A DNA stretch of 64,000 nt from Struthio camelus (taxonomy: Eukaryota > Chordata > Aves > Struthioniformes > Struthionidae): the NCBI RefSeq assembly GCF_040807025.1, contig NC_090952.1, forward strand, positions 25,913,068 through 25,977,067, read 5' to 3'. Positions 55,001 to 64,000 of the stretch are shown here, one piece after another. Below the pieces are notes generated by a model that was not told the DNA's origin, made no database searches, and saw only the letters and a list, made by a program, of their open reading frames with translations. The stretch's first letter is position 1. Each line of letters starts with the position of its first letter. The translations under genes and the position numbers were made by a program.

Positions 55001-56391
55001 GAGAGACAGCAGGGCCAAAGCATGACCTAGCAGAGTTCAGATGACCCAGGCAAACTGTGTATCGCTCTCCTCCCCCTGCGATAGCTGCTGAGCAACAAAC
55101 AACAGGGCTGCAGCGATCACGTCATCCCAAGCAGGGAGCTGCACACATTTCAAGCTCCCTTAGGGAGATAAATGCAAATTGGTCTGGACTTCCCTGCTGA
55201 GGGCATTAACCACCCAGAGGGGTGCCACCCTGTTACTGGGGCACCCCTGCTAGCTGCAGGGCTGTGGGAGATGAGCCACGCTGGCAGGAGGGGGCAGGTG
55301 GCTTTCCTGGGCTGGGCTGCCCATACCTGCACCCAGGGCCACCCTGGCTGCTGCTGGCACCCAGAAGCAGCACTCTGGCCCAGCATGGAGCCTGCACACC
55401 CCCTGGCACCCCCACACTCACCCCAGCAGTTCCTCCCTCGAGACTCTGTGGGTCTGCACCCACCCGAGGGACGGCAGGCAGAGGGTCTGCTGCCCACAGA
55501 AGGGTTATTTACCAGCACCAACAGGAGAACACAGTTGCAGTGCTGCCCCCCACCCCACACATGAACACTCTTGCTCTTACCTGCCAACACGGCTTTTTAC
55601 AGCTTGCGCTGCCTCTGGAGCACAGCATGGGCTGCACTGGAGAAAGGTGCTTGCTGCCCAGTTAAAGGGTCTGTGGAGGAAGAGACAGCGGTGGGCTGGG
55701 GGCGATGGGTACGGCTCTGCCAGAGAAGCCAGTGGGAAGGGACCACGTTGCAGGGACCGCACCTTCAAAGCGGCCTCAGGCCTCGAGCTGGCTGCGCCGT
55801 GTAGCAGCGGCAACGAGCAGCTTGCTGCTAGGTGAACCATCTCATCCCGGGGAGCTGCCACAAAACATCCTCAAGACGAATACGAGGCCAAGCAGAGCTG
55901 GCCTCACCCTAGCAGGTAACCTGATGCTCACAGCGTTGCCTCGAAGTCTAGCAAAAACCCACAGACACCCACTCCTGTGAGACCGCAGCAGCGCTCTCCG
56001 CCTGTCAGGGGTACTCTGTGCTCTGAGACTTAGCAGCAAGTTAAACATTAGACGTTTTGTGGGCGAGAGGAAGCTCAGCTGTTGGGGTGAGCTGTGCAAC
56101 TCCTCCCCTGCCCCCTACCCTCTCCCCCAAGAGCTCCAGGAAACAAGGGCAGTCATTCAGCCGGGAGACCCTTTCCTGCCCAGCCTTCTGAGCACTCTCT
56201 CCTGTTTCTTGCAGTCAGAGGCTTTGCAGCAGCTCCGGAAGGATTCAGAGAGCATCCGGAGCCGATACGCACACTACTTTGACCTGTCACTAGTCAACAA
56301 CGGGGTGGATGAAAGCCTCAAGCTGCTGCAGGAAGCCTTTGAGCAGGCCTGCAGCTCCCCACAGTGGGTGCCCGTCTCCTGGGTGTACTGA
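36636..56391 (+). CDS. MPP1: MPP1 (p55), membrane-associated guanylate kinase scaffold
   Basis: Palmitoylated MAGUK that links glycophorin C and protein 4.1 to the membrane skeleton in erythroid cells and helps polarise neutrophils. Twelve exons: 36636-36737, 43712-43855, 44197-44275, 45334-45419, 46487-46555, 50550-50746, 51084-51190, 51966-52046, 52636-52716, 53329-53531, 54143-54217, 56215-56391. They sum to 1401 bp, 466 residues plus stop, the same length as human p55. Order: short N-terminal region; PDZ about 71-152; SH3 about 161-228 ([19 protein letters not shown]); HOOK/D5 with [15 protein letters not shown] for 4.1 binding; guanylate-kinase-like domain about 282-451 with a P-loop-like GASGVGRSH. 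The ATG is the first in a CpG island and gives [10 protein letters not shown], like the human MTLK start. Every junction keeps phase. It is convergent with DKC1, as in human. Confidence 0.97.
37885..37916 (+). repeat. (GAAA)n microsatellite
   Basis: A-run followed by four GAAA units in MPP1 intron 1. Confidence 0.75.
37973..38105 (+). repeat. G-run cluster with G-quadruplex potential
   Basis: An uninterrupted run of 17 or so G is followed within 130 bases by runs of 4, 4, 9, 4 and 10 G. The plus (non-template) strand of MPP1 could fold into several quadruplexes. Confidence 0.7.
38496..38591 (+). mobile_element. MIR SINE
   Basis: TTCCTAGCTCTGCTCCTGG, then GTGACCTTGGGCTGTCACCT, then GACTCAGTTCCCCCAGCTGT and AAAATGGG match the forward MIR consensus closely in order and spacing. 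It is the best preserved of the three MIR copies seen. Confidence 0.7.
43712..43855 (+). CDS. MPP1: MPP1 exon 2
   Basis: Residues 35-82: [15 protein letters not shown] and [19 protein letters not shown], the lead into the PDZ domain. Acceptor CTGACAG, donor GTGAGA. Confidence 0.95.
44197..44275 (+). CDS. MPP1: MPP1 exon 3 (PDZ)
   Basis: [20 protein letters not shown] supplies the carboxylate-binding loop region (GITL in place of GLGF) and the first PDZ strands. The cysteine in QSC is conserved with human. Confidence 0.95.
45334..45419 (+). CDS. MPP1: MPP1 exon 4 (PDZ)
   Basis: [20 protein letters not shown] with the following VDQLQKML helix, the classic PDZ second half. Confidence 0.95.
46487..46555 (+). 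CDS. MPP1: MPP1 exon 5 (PDZ end)
   Basis: 69 bp encoding [20 protein letters not shown] and ALQ, the last PDZ strand, phase 0 at both ends. Confidence 0.95.
49832..49939 (+). mobile_element. CR1 LINE 3' end, forward
   Basis: CTGTGCAACGTGCTG, CTGCTTGAGCAGGGGGGTTG, GACTAGATGATCTCCAGAGG, TCCCTTCCTACCTCAACCAC and the terminal TGTGATTGTGTGTGATTCT are the conserved 3' region and octamer tail of avian CR1. The element is 5'-truncated, as most are. It is the strongest single clue that the host is a bird. Confidence 0.92.
50379..50396 (+). repeat. (CA)n microsatellite
   Basis: About nine CA units near the 3' end of MPP1 intron 5. Confidence 0.8.
50550..50746 (+). CDS. MPP1: MPP1 exon 6 (SH3)
   Basis: [20 protein letters not shown] opens the SH3 domain, and [13 protein letters not shown] and [12 protein letters not shown] close it. 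The last codon is split TG/G. Confidence 0.96.
51084..51190 (+). CDS. MPP1: MPP1 exon 7 (HOOK/4.1-binding)
   Basis: [20 protein letters not shown] followed by the lysine cluster and [10 protein letters not shown], the protein 4.1-binding D5 region known from p55. Confidence 0.95.
51966..52046 (+). CDS. MPP1: MPP1 exon 8 (GK start)
   Basis: [20 protein letters not shown] and TLVLIG, the strand entering the guanylate-kinase P-loop. Confidence 0.95.
52636..52716 (+). CDS. MPP1: MPP1 exon 9 (GK P-loop)
   Basis: [20 protein letters not shown] followed by FMYPAP; the P-loop is GxSGVGR as in other p55 proteins. The donor splits the following Tyr codon. Confidence 0.95.
53329..53531 (+). CDS. MPP1: MPP1 exon 10 (GK)
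   Basis: [19 protein letters not shown], then [20 protein letters not shown], then VAILDIEPQ: the GMP-binding subdomain and central strand. Confidence 0.96.
54143..54217 (+). CDS. MPP1: MPP1 exon 11 (GK)
   Basis: 75 bp: [20 protein letters not shown] and DKAEQ, a core strand of the GK-like domain. Confidence 0.95.
54218..56214. other. MPP1 intron 11 (2 kb)
   Basis: No exon was recognised; a 31-bp tandem duplication lies at 54.96-55.02 kb. Otherwise unremarkable. Confidence 0.55.
54961..55022 (+). repeat. 31-bp tandem duplication
   Basis: Two near-identical 31-base units beginning GCTCACTAGGAG and ending GGGCCAAAGC, differing at a few bases. Confidence 0.85.
56215..56391 (+). CDS. MPP1: MPP1 exon 12 and stop
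   Basis: [20 protein letters not shown] through the invariant C terminus QWVPVSWVY and TGA. Confidence 0.96.
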   Translation, partial: SEALQQLRKDSESIRSRYAHYFDLSLVNNGVDESLKLLQEAFEQACSSPQWVPVSWVY

Positions 56392-57504
56392 GAGAGCGTC
56401 CGACCCCAGCCTCTTCCCACCAACCCATCCTGCAGAAACGGGGAGAAGAGAAACCTTCTGCTCGGCTTCCCCTGATCAACACACAGCCCAAAACAACTCC
56501 CTGCCTCTGCCGTTTCACGGACAGTCTCATTCAATCCATCATGCACAGGGTCTCCAGATCTCCTCTCCTGGGGGAACGCAGGACAGAGCCTGCCCAAGGG
56601 GCAAAACGCCAGGGCTAAGTTACAGGCTACGGCAGGGCCCAGGGCATCCCCTCAGCTCAGAGCACAGCTTCCCCACCTTGCCAGGTGGGGGAAAAAGCAC
56701 AACTCTGCTGTAGTACCCAGCTGACCTTGGTCTCTGCATCAGACCTGAGGGAAGCTGTAGCACAAGGGCCTTCCAGGAAGACATCTTCTGCCATCGCAGG
56801 TGTGCACACTGCGCAGCACAAACACTTTGAAAGCCTGGCTCATGTTTGTAAGGCTTCAGGAAAGCCCTCAGCTTGGGAGGCTTCTCATAACCTGCACCAG
56901 AGCTCCTAAATACAAGGGTTTCCCCTCACAAACAGGGAAGAGCAGAGAAAGGGTGAACGTGGATCTGACAAGAGAGGCTTGGAGCATGCTTTCACCAGGC
57001 AGGTCTCACCCTTGTGTTCTGAAGTTTGGGTTTTCTGACTCACCCTGTGCACCTTTAACTTGTAAAAACTCCCTGTATTTAAATTCTCACTGTGCAACCC
57101 CAATTGTTACAGGCTGGACAGAAATTCAGCAGTAGCTAAGTTAAGTCCCACAGACCAAATTCCAGAGGGACAGTTCATTAATTAGATCCAGCCACAATTA
57201 TCCATTGCATGCAGTAGAAACAGTGTCTCTACAAAGATCATCCAGTCATGTTTTCCGGAGTCTAGGGTGTCTCACACACTGTATGCAAATATAAAAGCCA
57301 CTCATACAATGGGATTCCTTCTTATGCAGGAGTGTACTGATGCACAAGTCCCAGCCTGACCATGTCCAGGAAGCCTCACCATGCCTCCTGGGCAAACCAT
57401 AGCCATCGTTTTGGAGAAAGATCTCCTTTGTGTGTTTCAGCAGTTAGCAGTGGGAAAGGGGAAGGGGGTTAAGAAGTCCTGTGCAATTTTTTAAGGATGC
57501 CAAA

Positions 57505-57510
57505 AATAAA
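57505..57510 (+). terminator. MPP1: MPP1 poly(A) signal, proximal (AATAAA)
   Basis: AATAAA about 1.1 kb after the MPP1 stop. A second AATAAA follows at 57569-57574; either could define the end of a 1.1-1.2 kb 3' UTR. Confidence 0.6.
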
Positions 57511-57568
57511 ATGTTAACGTGCAATAGGGACCTTTGTTCTGATCCACTGCAGGGAAACAATGAGCAGC

Positions 57569-57574
57569 AATAAA
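57569..57574 (+). terminator. MPP1: MPP1 poly(A) signal, distal (AATAAA)
   Basis: Second AATAAA, followed about 15-20 bases later by a GT-containing stretch. This supports use as the distal MPP1 3' end. Confidence 0.5.
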
Positions 57575-57599
57575 CGTGTGCTGAAACAGTGCCATGACT

Positions 57600-58060
57600 C
57601 GTATTTTGCATCTTAGGCTGAGCCCTTGCTCACAGCTGAAGATCTGCTCTCACCTCCCTGAGCTGGGCACAAGGAAGTAAGGCAGGCCAGGACCACATGC
57701 GTTCTCTAGCCAGACCCTTCCTACAGCTCACCCCAGCACAGGCAACAGAGGGAAGAAAACACCCAACTTCCACGCCCTGTGCCCCACTAGGCGACCTCCA
57801 AACACCTGCAGTTCAGTGCTGTGGAGTCACTGCTTCAGGCCTGACCAGCAACAAGGGACCCTCCAGCGGCAGCCCTTGCTGACACCGACACTGCTCCGCG
57901 CCTGTAGCTCCTTCAGGAGGGCAGCACAGAGGCGGGTGGAAGGGGCAGGCACCACCTCTTCAGCAGCGTGGGCATCTTAACTGCCTCCCCACGAACCAAC
58001 CTAGTTACCTGGCAACACTGACCTCCAATAGGAGCCAGGTGAGCAAGAAGAATCACCCAC
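57600..58060. other. MPP1-DKC1 intergenic gap (tail to tail)
   Basis: About 0.45 kb between the two poly(A) regions. No gene, RNA or repeat was recognised. Confidence 0.5.
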
Positions 58061-58077
58061 TGAAAAATAGGGGTTAT

Positions 58078-58083
58078 TTTATT
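58078..58083 (-). terminator. DKC1: DKC1 poly(A) signal (AATAAA on minus strand)
   Basis: TTTATT on the plus strand is AATAAA for DKC1, 1.3 kb past its stop. The next 0.5 kb leads to the MPP1 signals, so the two genes end tail to tail with little space. Confidence 0.5.
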
Positions 58084-59384
58084 TTTCATGTAAAAAAGGA
58101 GTAAATAAAAAAAAAATCAACTTTTTCTGCTCAGCTCCTGACAGCCACCAGCTGCTGGCCCCACTGTCTGCACGCCTTACTAGCATCAGAGGGCAGAAAG
58201 GACCAAAAAAGGGACGATCAGATAAAAGCAGCACTAAGACAACATTACAGTCTCTGCAAGGATAGAAACTCGGAACAAAGCAGCCTGGATCCTTCCCCAC
58301 CAAAGGGCTGAAATCCCAGCTCAGCACTACTCCTGTGATAGAGGAGATCTCCTGCTCCCAGTGAGCCACCCCAGCTAAAGGAAGTTCGGACAAGTCATTC
58401 TGAAACCACTTAAGCTTCGCATTCAGTGCCCTTTACAGAGCTGCCTTTGGCCAAGCTGCAGCCCCAGAGGCTTCCAGTCCTGGCAGCCCTTTAGAGAAGC
58501 CTGTGGGCCAACGGCTTCCTGGGCACTTTGCCCTGCTCCCCAGCAGTGTCCCCACTTCCAGCTTCTGGAGCATATTAGATACCAAAAACAGGGAAGGCAG
58601 CTGAGAGCACGGCAGTCCCATTCTAGCAATTGGGCACAGAAAAGCAAAAAAAGCCAGCAGGAGGTAGGCTCCAGCATCATCACTGGGGCTCTGGGTCTGG
58701 GGAACAGCCAGCACAATTAACAAGCAGGTCCCCACACTACAAAGCGGAAAAGCAGGAATTTCATGTTCTAATCTCTTTATGATAAACTTAAAAAAAAGCA
58801 CCAAAGAATATCCTTTGGTGGAATATTTCATCTCAGCTAGCTGAGGGTCAAGCCAAACACGTGGCAAGCTTAAACCCAGAGCCCTTAAAATAACCGCTCC
58901 AACCGTCCCCATGCCAAACCCATTGAGATGGGCAAGGACTGGGCCAGTTCTCAGGCATCAACACATTCTGCGACTGTCGGGTAACAGCTCTGACCGTGGA
59001 AGAGAAGGAAGAAAGAGGCAGGACAAGAGAAGGGGGAAACTGTTATTCCTCCCTCTCATAGTGAAAACGGAGACACCAAGAGCCAGGAGCTGCGACTTCC
59101 CTGAAGATACCACTTCTATTGGCATCAAGGCATCCAGCTTCACAGAGCAGTCCAGTGCAGGGGCAGTCAGGCAGGCACCCCTCTCCTCTGGCTACCCTTA
59201 AAACAGGATGAGGAGAGGCACCTAAACAGGGCATACTCTGGGCGAACACACCCTCTCGCTCATATACACAGCGGAAAAGGAGCCTGGAACGTGCTGGCCC
59301 CGCTGCCAGTCCTCTTTTTCCTCAAGGCCTCAGACTCCTCCCTCCCCACCGATGAGGTCGCCTGCTTTGGACAGGTCCAGTCGC
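58084..59384 (-). other. DKC1: DKC1 3' UTR (inferred)
   Basis: Sequence from the TAA to the AATAAA on the minus strand. It contains no recognised exon of another gene. The extent rests only on the poly(A) signal. Confidence 0.5.
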
Positions 59385-59453
59385 TTACTCCGAGCTCTCT
59401 TCTACCTCCTTTTGTTTCTTCTTCTTCTTCTTCTTGGTGCTGGTCTCACTGGT
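59385..59453 (-). CDS. DKC1: DKC1 last coding exon
   Basis: After the acceptor CCAACCTCTTCACAG it encodes TSETST, seven Lys, and QKEVEESSE with TAA. I prefer this acceptor to an alternative about 70 bases upstream because the pyrimidine tract is good and the result matches the human TTKKKK...KEVELVSE end. Confidence 0.85.
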   Translation of the reverse strand, partial: TSETSTKKKKKKKQKEVEESSE

Positions 59454-62400
59454 CTGTGAAGAGGTTGGAGAGATCAGGAAGGAATCAAAAAGGAATCGCT
59501 TACTGCTCGTTTCCGGGGGGACATCTGGCACCACAGGAAGGCGGATGAGGCATTCACAGCAGCACATATCTTCGCTTCCCCCTCCCACACACACAGCCCC
59601 AGGTATCCAAACGCCGCAGCCCCACTCCAGACGCCATGCAGGCTTCCCACAGCTGCAGTCCCTCCTCCCTCCCCCCCTAAGCACCATACAAGCACCTTTA
59701 CTACAAGCCAGCATCATGCTAGGCCATGCACCACCCTCCAGCAGGGTCCTGTTATAGGGCACCACAGGTAGCCAGGAACAGGTACCCACTAAACGTCCCA
59801 GGCACAGAGGGATGCTCAACCCATACGCTCTGCCACGTCCCTTCCTCACTGCTGATCCACCCCCACAAGCCTCATCTACCCAGTATCTCTCACCCACCCT
59901 CATCCAGCCCAGCTCACAAACAAGCCCATACTGAGACACCTTCCCCCCGCCTGCGGGGCCCCTGGTACTTTGAGGACATACACAGCGGGATGCTGACACG
60001 CTTAGCCTAGAGGAACTAGCAACAAACAACAATCTCCCCCCTCAGTGCTTGGACCCCGCCATGGCAGCACCCAGCCACATACCACTTCCATTTGCTCTCC
60101 CCCACTCTCGGCAGCCTCTTTGGCCTTCTTGTCTTTCTTCCTCTTTTTCTTTTCCTTTTTGCTCAGCTCCTCTGGCGGTGGGGTGGCAGGGGACGGTGGG
60201 GTGACAGCCTCCTCACTTTCACTCTCCGACTCTCGTTTCCTCTGTTAGGGGAACAGGTTATCGGACAGGTCATCTCCCAAAAGGGCACAAGTGACGGCAG
60301 AGCTGTCGGCTGACGCTAGCCCTAACGTCACTGCCTTGACGGACTCAGTCTAACTCCTCAGCCCTGTTTTGAATAGGGGGGTGAGCTACTGACAGCCAGA
60401 GGTCCCTTCCAGTATACACTGTCTATCATTCCCCTGCCAGCTTGCACCCCATGCTTCCCAACGCCCCCTGCACCCCATGTCCTCCGGAGTTTGAAATGCA
60501 GCTGCGTGCCTCTAAGAGCACACACAAGCCCTGCCTGGGAACGTCGGAGGCAGCACCTGTATAAAAGCGGGGAGCACAAGGACACTCCAGAAACCGTCCA
60601 CGGTCTCCAGAAAAGGTCCCCTGGCACAACGCTCCTCCACTGTGGCTCCATCCAACGCGCTCCCTTGGATGCCGCAGCGCGCACACCTCAAGTCGGAGCT
60701 CCTCAGCCCCCCGACTGCCCTCACGAGTCACACCCAAAGCACCCACAGCCAGCAGGAAAACAGCCAGGGGCCGAGGCCCCCAAACAGGTCACCCCACTGC
60801 TCAGCCCTGGCCACAAGATGGGCTCTGGCCCCCGCAGCCCCAACCGCGACCCCCACGACTACAACCACTTAAAGCCCCAAAACATTCAGAGCTTGATACC
60901 GACCGCCCGAGGCTGAGGCGCACATCAAAAATCTTCAGCAGGCCCCAAACCGGCCTGGCTGCCCCACACACCCCTGGCAGTACTCACTTTCGGCGCCCTC
61001 TCCGGCTCCGAGACGGCTCGGGGGACGGCTGCCGCCTCTTTCTTGATGGTATCCCTGAAAGAGAAGAGACCCCAGGCCGGGCAGCGCTGCCACTGCCTCG
61101 CACCAGCCCGGGCCACCACAAAGCCCCTTCCCCCTCCCAACAGCTCCTTCGCCCCAGCCAAGCGTTAGGCACAGAGGCTCAGTGTAGGGAAGGCCCGCGG
61201 CCCGCACCAGCGCCCGGCCGGCCTGCGCGACGGCAGGGCCTCCCCTCTTCCATTTGGCAGACTGACTCCCTCTGCAGCCACAGCATCAGGCTGCAGAGGG
61301 ATAACCGTCTGCGCGCGCCCTTCGCTCCAGCGCAGCCCACCAGCGGCGCGCCGCGCCCCCCCGGCACCGCAGCAAACGCATCCGCAACCAACGGGGCCGG
61401 GCAGCAGAGGCGCCTTGCCAGGCGTAACGCGCTCTCAGCGCAAGCGGCAACACCCAGGGCAGCCCTCGCTGCACGGAGCCGCCCCTCGGCACGTCACCCT
61501 GAGCCCACCACCCTCTGCTCACCTGTAATCCACGTACTCCTTCTTCCAGGAGTCCGGCGTGCTCTCGTTGGGCTTCCCGTGCTTGTCCAACAGACCCTTC
61601 TGGATCATCATCTTCTTCTGGCTGGCCTGAGAGCAAAGCGCAAAACCTCACGTTGCAGCCCCAGGCCACAGAAACCCGGCCGCGCCTCGCAGCCCCCCGG
61701 CCGGCGCAAGAGCGGCCGTGCCAGGAACAGGCCAAGCCAACAAGTACGTTGTTGCTGATGAGACACTTGCCCAAGGACCTCCTGACAATTAACAGAAAAC
61801 ATCTCCTGTGCAGCAGCCTCCCACCACCCGCCTCCACCCGCCCTGAGCTTCTCTCCTCAGTAAACAACAGCTATGTTGGTGGGGGCAGCAATGAAGCCAG
61901 AGAAAGATGACTCTGCCCAGCACTTAGCTTGCCTGCCCTCGCATCCTTGACCAGCTTTCTGCCACGCTGCAGCTGCACCACTGCAACTGCTGCGAGATAA
62001 GCGCGTGCGCACCCCCAGCGCTTTCCGCCCTCCTCCCGAACCAGGGTCGGGTCAGGAGCCACGGCAGCTTCACACCGCGCTCGAGGCCTGGGCCGCATCA
62101 CGGGCTGAAGGGCAACAAACGCCAGGCTACGTGCAGCTAGAGCTGACTACTGCTACACACCTGCCTGCTCCCACGATCACCAGCTGCCTGAGAGAGGAGA
62201 CGGATCCCACGCGCACAACCTGCAAGCGGCCTTCCTCCTCCTCCTGTCCCCTGACCTCCTGCTCCCTTCGGGCCCCTCCAGAGCCATCAGCATGGGGTGA
62301 TAGATGAAGGTCATCTCTGCACAGAGTGCTCCTGCCATCTACGTGACATCATTTGGCTCTTCGCAGAAGGAGGGCTCACGCACACACCTCAGCGGCCCAA

Positions 62401-62801
62401 GTCCAATCACTGGCCTCAGCCCAGTTCCCTGGCACAGCTCAACCCACAGGAGCAGGGAAAGCCGTTCTCTCCACCGGCACTGAGCCCACCCGACCCCGGC
62501 GCTGGGCAGTACCACAGTACCACCGTCGCGGCTCCAGAGGAGCTCCGGGGGATTACAGAGAAGCCCAGGAGAAGAGGTGGGGCAGAGCTCTGCCCAAGGG
62601 TGCCCGAGCCCAACAGGGGTGCCCAACAGCTGGGCCCCCCTCTCCTCCCCAGCGTCCCACACAGCACCACAACCTTGCTCACCTTGGGACCGAGGCCCCA
62701 TTTGCGGGGATACGTGTCTCTCTCCATGATCACTCTCTTGATCTTCGCCACAACTCCATGGTCACAGGTGGAAATGACCGCGGTGGTCATCAAGGCAACC
62801 G
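59385..62801 (-). CDS. DKC1: Dyskerin, H/ACA pseudouridine synthase (3' five exons, partial)
   Basis: Catalytic subunit of H/ACA snoRNPs, scaRNPs and telomerase, in nucleoli and Cajal bodies. Exons on the minus strand, in transcript order: 62801-62683, 61626-61523, 61054-60988, 60241-60083, 59453-59385. They give 171 codons plus TAA after the split first codon and correspond to human exons 11-15. The first encodes the end of the PUA domain ([20 protein letters not shown], then [15 protein letters not shown]). The second encodes [18 protein letters not shown]. The last three encode the disordered lysine-rich tail with nuclear/nucleolar localisation clusters ([20 protein letters not shown], a final run of seven Lys). 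The TruB catalytic domain and most of PUA lie beyond the right edge. MPP1 is the convergent neighbour, as in human. Confidence 0.95.
60083..60241 (-). CDS. DKC1: DKC1 exon equivalent to human exon 14
   Basis: [20 protein letters not shown] followed by a long Lys/Arg cluster and [15 protein letters not shown] matches the human nuclear-localisation segment. Confidence 0.92.
60371..60431 (+). mobile_element. Diverged CR1 3' tail
   Basis: AGGGGGGTGAGCTACTGACA followed by GCCAGAGGTCCCTTCCAG and a degenerate CACTGTCTATCATTC tail resembles the CR1 3' end. More diverged than the 49.8-kb copy, and antisense within the DKC1 intron. Confidence 0.6.
60988..61054 (-). CDS. DKC1: DKC1 exon equivalent to human exon 13
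   Basis: 67 bp: [20 protein letters not shown] and PK. This tail segment is poorly conserved in sequence, but phase, length and the KKE start fit. Confidence 0.85.
61180..61312 (-). ncRNA. Candidate H/ACA snoRNA, SNORA56-like position
   Basis: On the minus strand within the DKC1 intron equivalent to human intron 12. Hairpin I (61312-61257): a 6-bp lower stem GCAGAC/GTCTGC, an internal loop of 6 and 5 bases, a 12-bp upper stem and a 9-base loop, with no mismatch in either stem. An 11-base hinge, CAAATGGAAGA, follows. Hairpin II (61245-61187) has a 10-bp lower stem with one G-U pair. Then T, ACA (61185-61183) and three bases complete the H/ACA 3' end. The total of about 133 nt suits an H/ACA RNA. 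Human DKC1 intron 12 hosts SNORA56. Weak points: the hinge lacks a perfect ANANNA box, and I could not compare primary sequence. Confidence 0.45.
61523..61626 (-). CDS. DKC1: DKC1 exon equivalent to human exon 12
   Basis: [20 protein letters not shown], then [12 protein letters not shown]; ends AG before GTGAGC so the last codon is split. Confidence 0.95.
61627..62682. other. DKC1: DKC1 intron (between exons 11 and 12 equivalents)
   Basis: 1.06 kb. I saw no convincing box C/D or H/ACA RNA and no repeat. Confidence 0.45.
62683..62801 (-). CDS. DKC1: DKC1 exon equivalent to human exon 11 (PUA end)
   Basis: 119 bp beginning with two bases of a split Ala codon after CTGCAG and ending at GPK before GTGAGC. 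Nearly identical to human over [14 protein letters not shown] and [18 protein letters not shown]. Confidence 0.96.
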
Positions 62802-64000
62802 CTGCAGAAGCGGGCACAGAGTCCACAGACACTTTAAAACGCAGCCAAGCCACAACAGCTCGGATGGGGGAACCCGCTGGGTCCCGCTCGCCCTCCCGCC
62901 GGCACCCCTGCCCCACGTGCCCCATGGGGATGTGGCACCTCCACAAGGGGCCCACCCCAGCTCCGGCCCCTCCCAGGCTGTGGCCGGTGGAGTGAAGCAT
63001 GATGCCCAGCCCAGAGCACGGGACGGGGGAACCCACTGCATTTAGCCTGCTCTTATTGCATCACTACAACCATCAGGAGGCTTCCCCCAACAACGTCAAA
63101 TCCTCCCAAAACGTCACTGGAGGTGATTTCTGGATAAGCCCCTCAGAGAGCCACACTGTACAAAGTGGCAAGCATGTCAGAGTCCAGCATTAATAACAAC
63201 AAAGGCACAAACTCCTTCAGCTTGCACCAGAACATCGGTTCTGGATGGTGAACAGGGCGAGCCCATCACTGGACAGGGCAGAGCTCCATAAGCAGAAGCT
63301 GGAGCTGTGCTAGCTGTCACAGCACTTCTGTTCAGGATAAGGAAATACAGGGTGTTTAAAGACGCAGCTCAACTGAATCACTAAAGAAAGAAGCAGTGCT
63401 GCTCCCTCTGGAGTTCCCAACACAGTTTGTGGAGGGAAACTGGAGGAGACAAATCCTACCAATACACGTTAAGTTTTTGTTGCTATCTCCCTGAAACGAT
63501 CTGCGTAGCCGTTACCAACGACGGGGTGGAACGGCTAAGCTGTACTGCAGTGCTTCACATCCAAGGCCCCTCAGTCCCAGAGCACCTGGCTGTGTGGCAC
63601 CAAGCACTGTTGCACATAGACCCTTCTGTACGGTACTTCAGCACATGCCACCTATGCATCTCCTCCCAGAGGACCCAGTTAGGAAAAAGCACCATTTCAA
63701 GTCACTTCACAGAAGTTGGTAGTCATTCAAGTCCCTTTACACTGATCTCCTCCATAGACGCGACGTGCCAGATGGTAGTACGTGATCAGACGTCATCCCT
63801 CATCTTGGTGGGGACGGAGCCCCCACAGACAAGGGCTCCGACCCTGCCAGCACACCTCACTCCTGCAGGCAGTCAGCCACAGGCCCCAGCAGCCCCCAGT
63901 AGGACACTGGGAGACTGCAGGGTCTCTGGAGGCTGCACAGCACCCAGATCCTAGAACAGGAATCAGGGTGCTGCAGGAGGGCAGTGCCACTGCACTCAGA
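62802..64000. other. DKC1: DKC1 upstream intron, truncated by the window edge
   Basis: Intronic by phase and position. The preceding PUA exon was looked for on the minus strand and not found, so it lies beyond the window. Confidence 0.5.

Noticed and set aside
59454-59524. Longer version of the DKC1 last exon using an upstream CCAG acceptor
   Set aside because: It would add [10 protein letters not shown]-type residues absent from other dyskerins. The acceptor at 59454 has a better pyrimidine tract and matches the human C terminus.
62802-64000. Possible further DKC1 exon or second snoRNA
   Set aside because: No minus-strand stretch resembling the upstream PUA segment and no convincing H/ACA or C/D boxes with stems were seen. 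An AGAGCA H-like box near 63.05 kb has no paired hairpins.

Overview
This is a GC-rich vertebrate genomic window, almost certainly from a bird. The genes are split by GT/AG introns. An avian-type CR1 LINE 3' tail lies at 49.83-49.94 kb, the introns are short and CpG-rich, and the gene order F8 - SMIM9 - MPP1 - DKC1 is the amniote (human Xq28) neighbourhood. No prokaryotic, plasmid or viral gene is visible. Most long open frames are GC-rich shadows; the real coding sequence is in short exons that I assembled by hand from splice sites, reading phase and family similarity.

Layout: (1) 1-3061 is a CpG-rich non-exonic block, probably the end of F8 intron 1 or F8 5' flank. (2) 3062-27207, plus strand, holds 25 exons of coagulation factor VIII (F8), matching human exons 2-26. 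Exon 1 (signal peptide and mature N terminus) was not found. The exon lengths sum to an open frame of 2139 codons after the split first codon. (3) 27.5-32.2 kb is intergenic and holds an ancient MIR copy and a 19-bp minisatellite. (4) 32233-34440, plus, is the small membrane protein SMIM9 in three coding exons. (5) 36636-56391, plus, is complete MPP1 (p55, a MAGUK scaffold): 12 exons, 466 codons, the same length as the human protein, starting in a CpG island. (6) 59385-62801, minus, holds the last five coding exons of DKC1 (dyskerin, the H/ACA pseudouridine synthase); its 5' part lies beyond the right edge. MPP1 and DKC1 are convergent, with poly(A) signals about 0.5 kb apart. In the DKC1 intron equivalent to human intron 12 I see a two-hairpin, ACA-ended RNA structure, which I propose as the SNORA56 counterpart.

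Functionally these are independent housekeeping or tissue genes that stay together by conserved synteny. F8 is a plasma cofactor for factor IXa, SMIM9 is a predicted single-pass membrane protein of unknown role, MPP1 is a membrane-skeleton scaffold (protein 4.1/glycophorin C complex in red cells), and DKC1 acts in nucleolar/Cajal H/ACA RNPs and telomerase.

The most useful observations are the apparent loss of the human Arg336-type inactivation site from the F8 a1 linker while the thrombin sites and the Arg562-type site are kept; the absence of F8A from F8 intron 22; the candidate intronic H/ACA snoRNA; a 16-bp terminal SMIM9 exon; and unexplained CpG-island-like blocks inside MPP1 introns. 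I found no convincing new multi-gene system.
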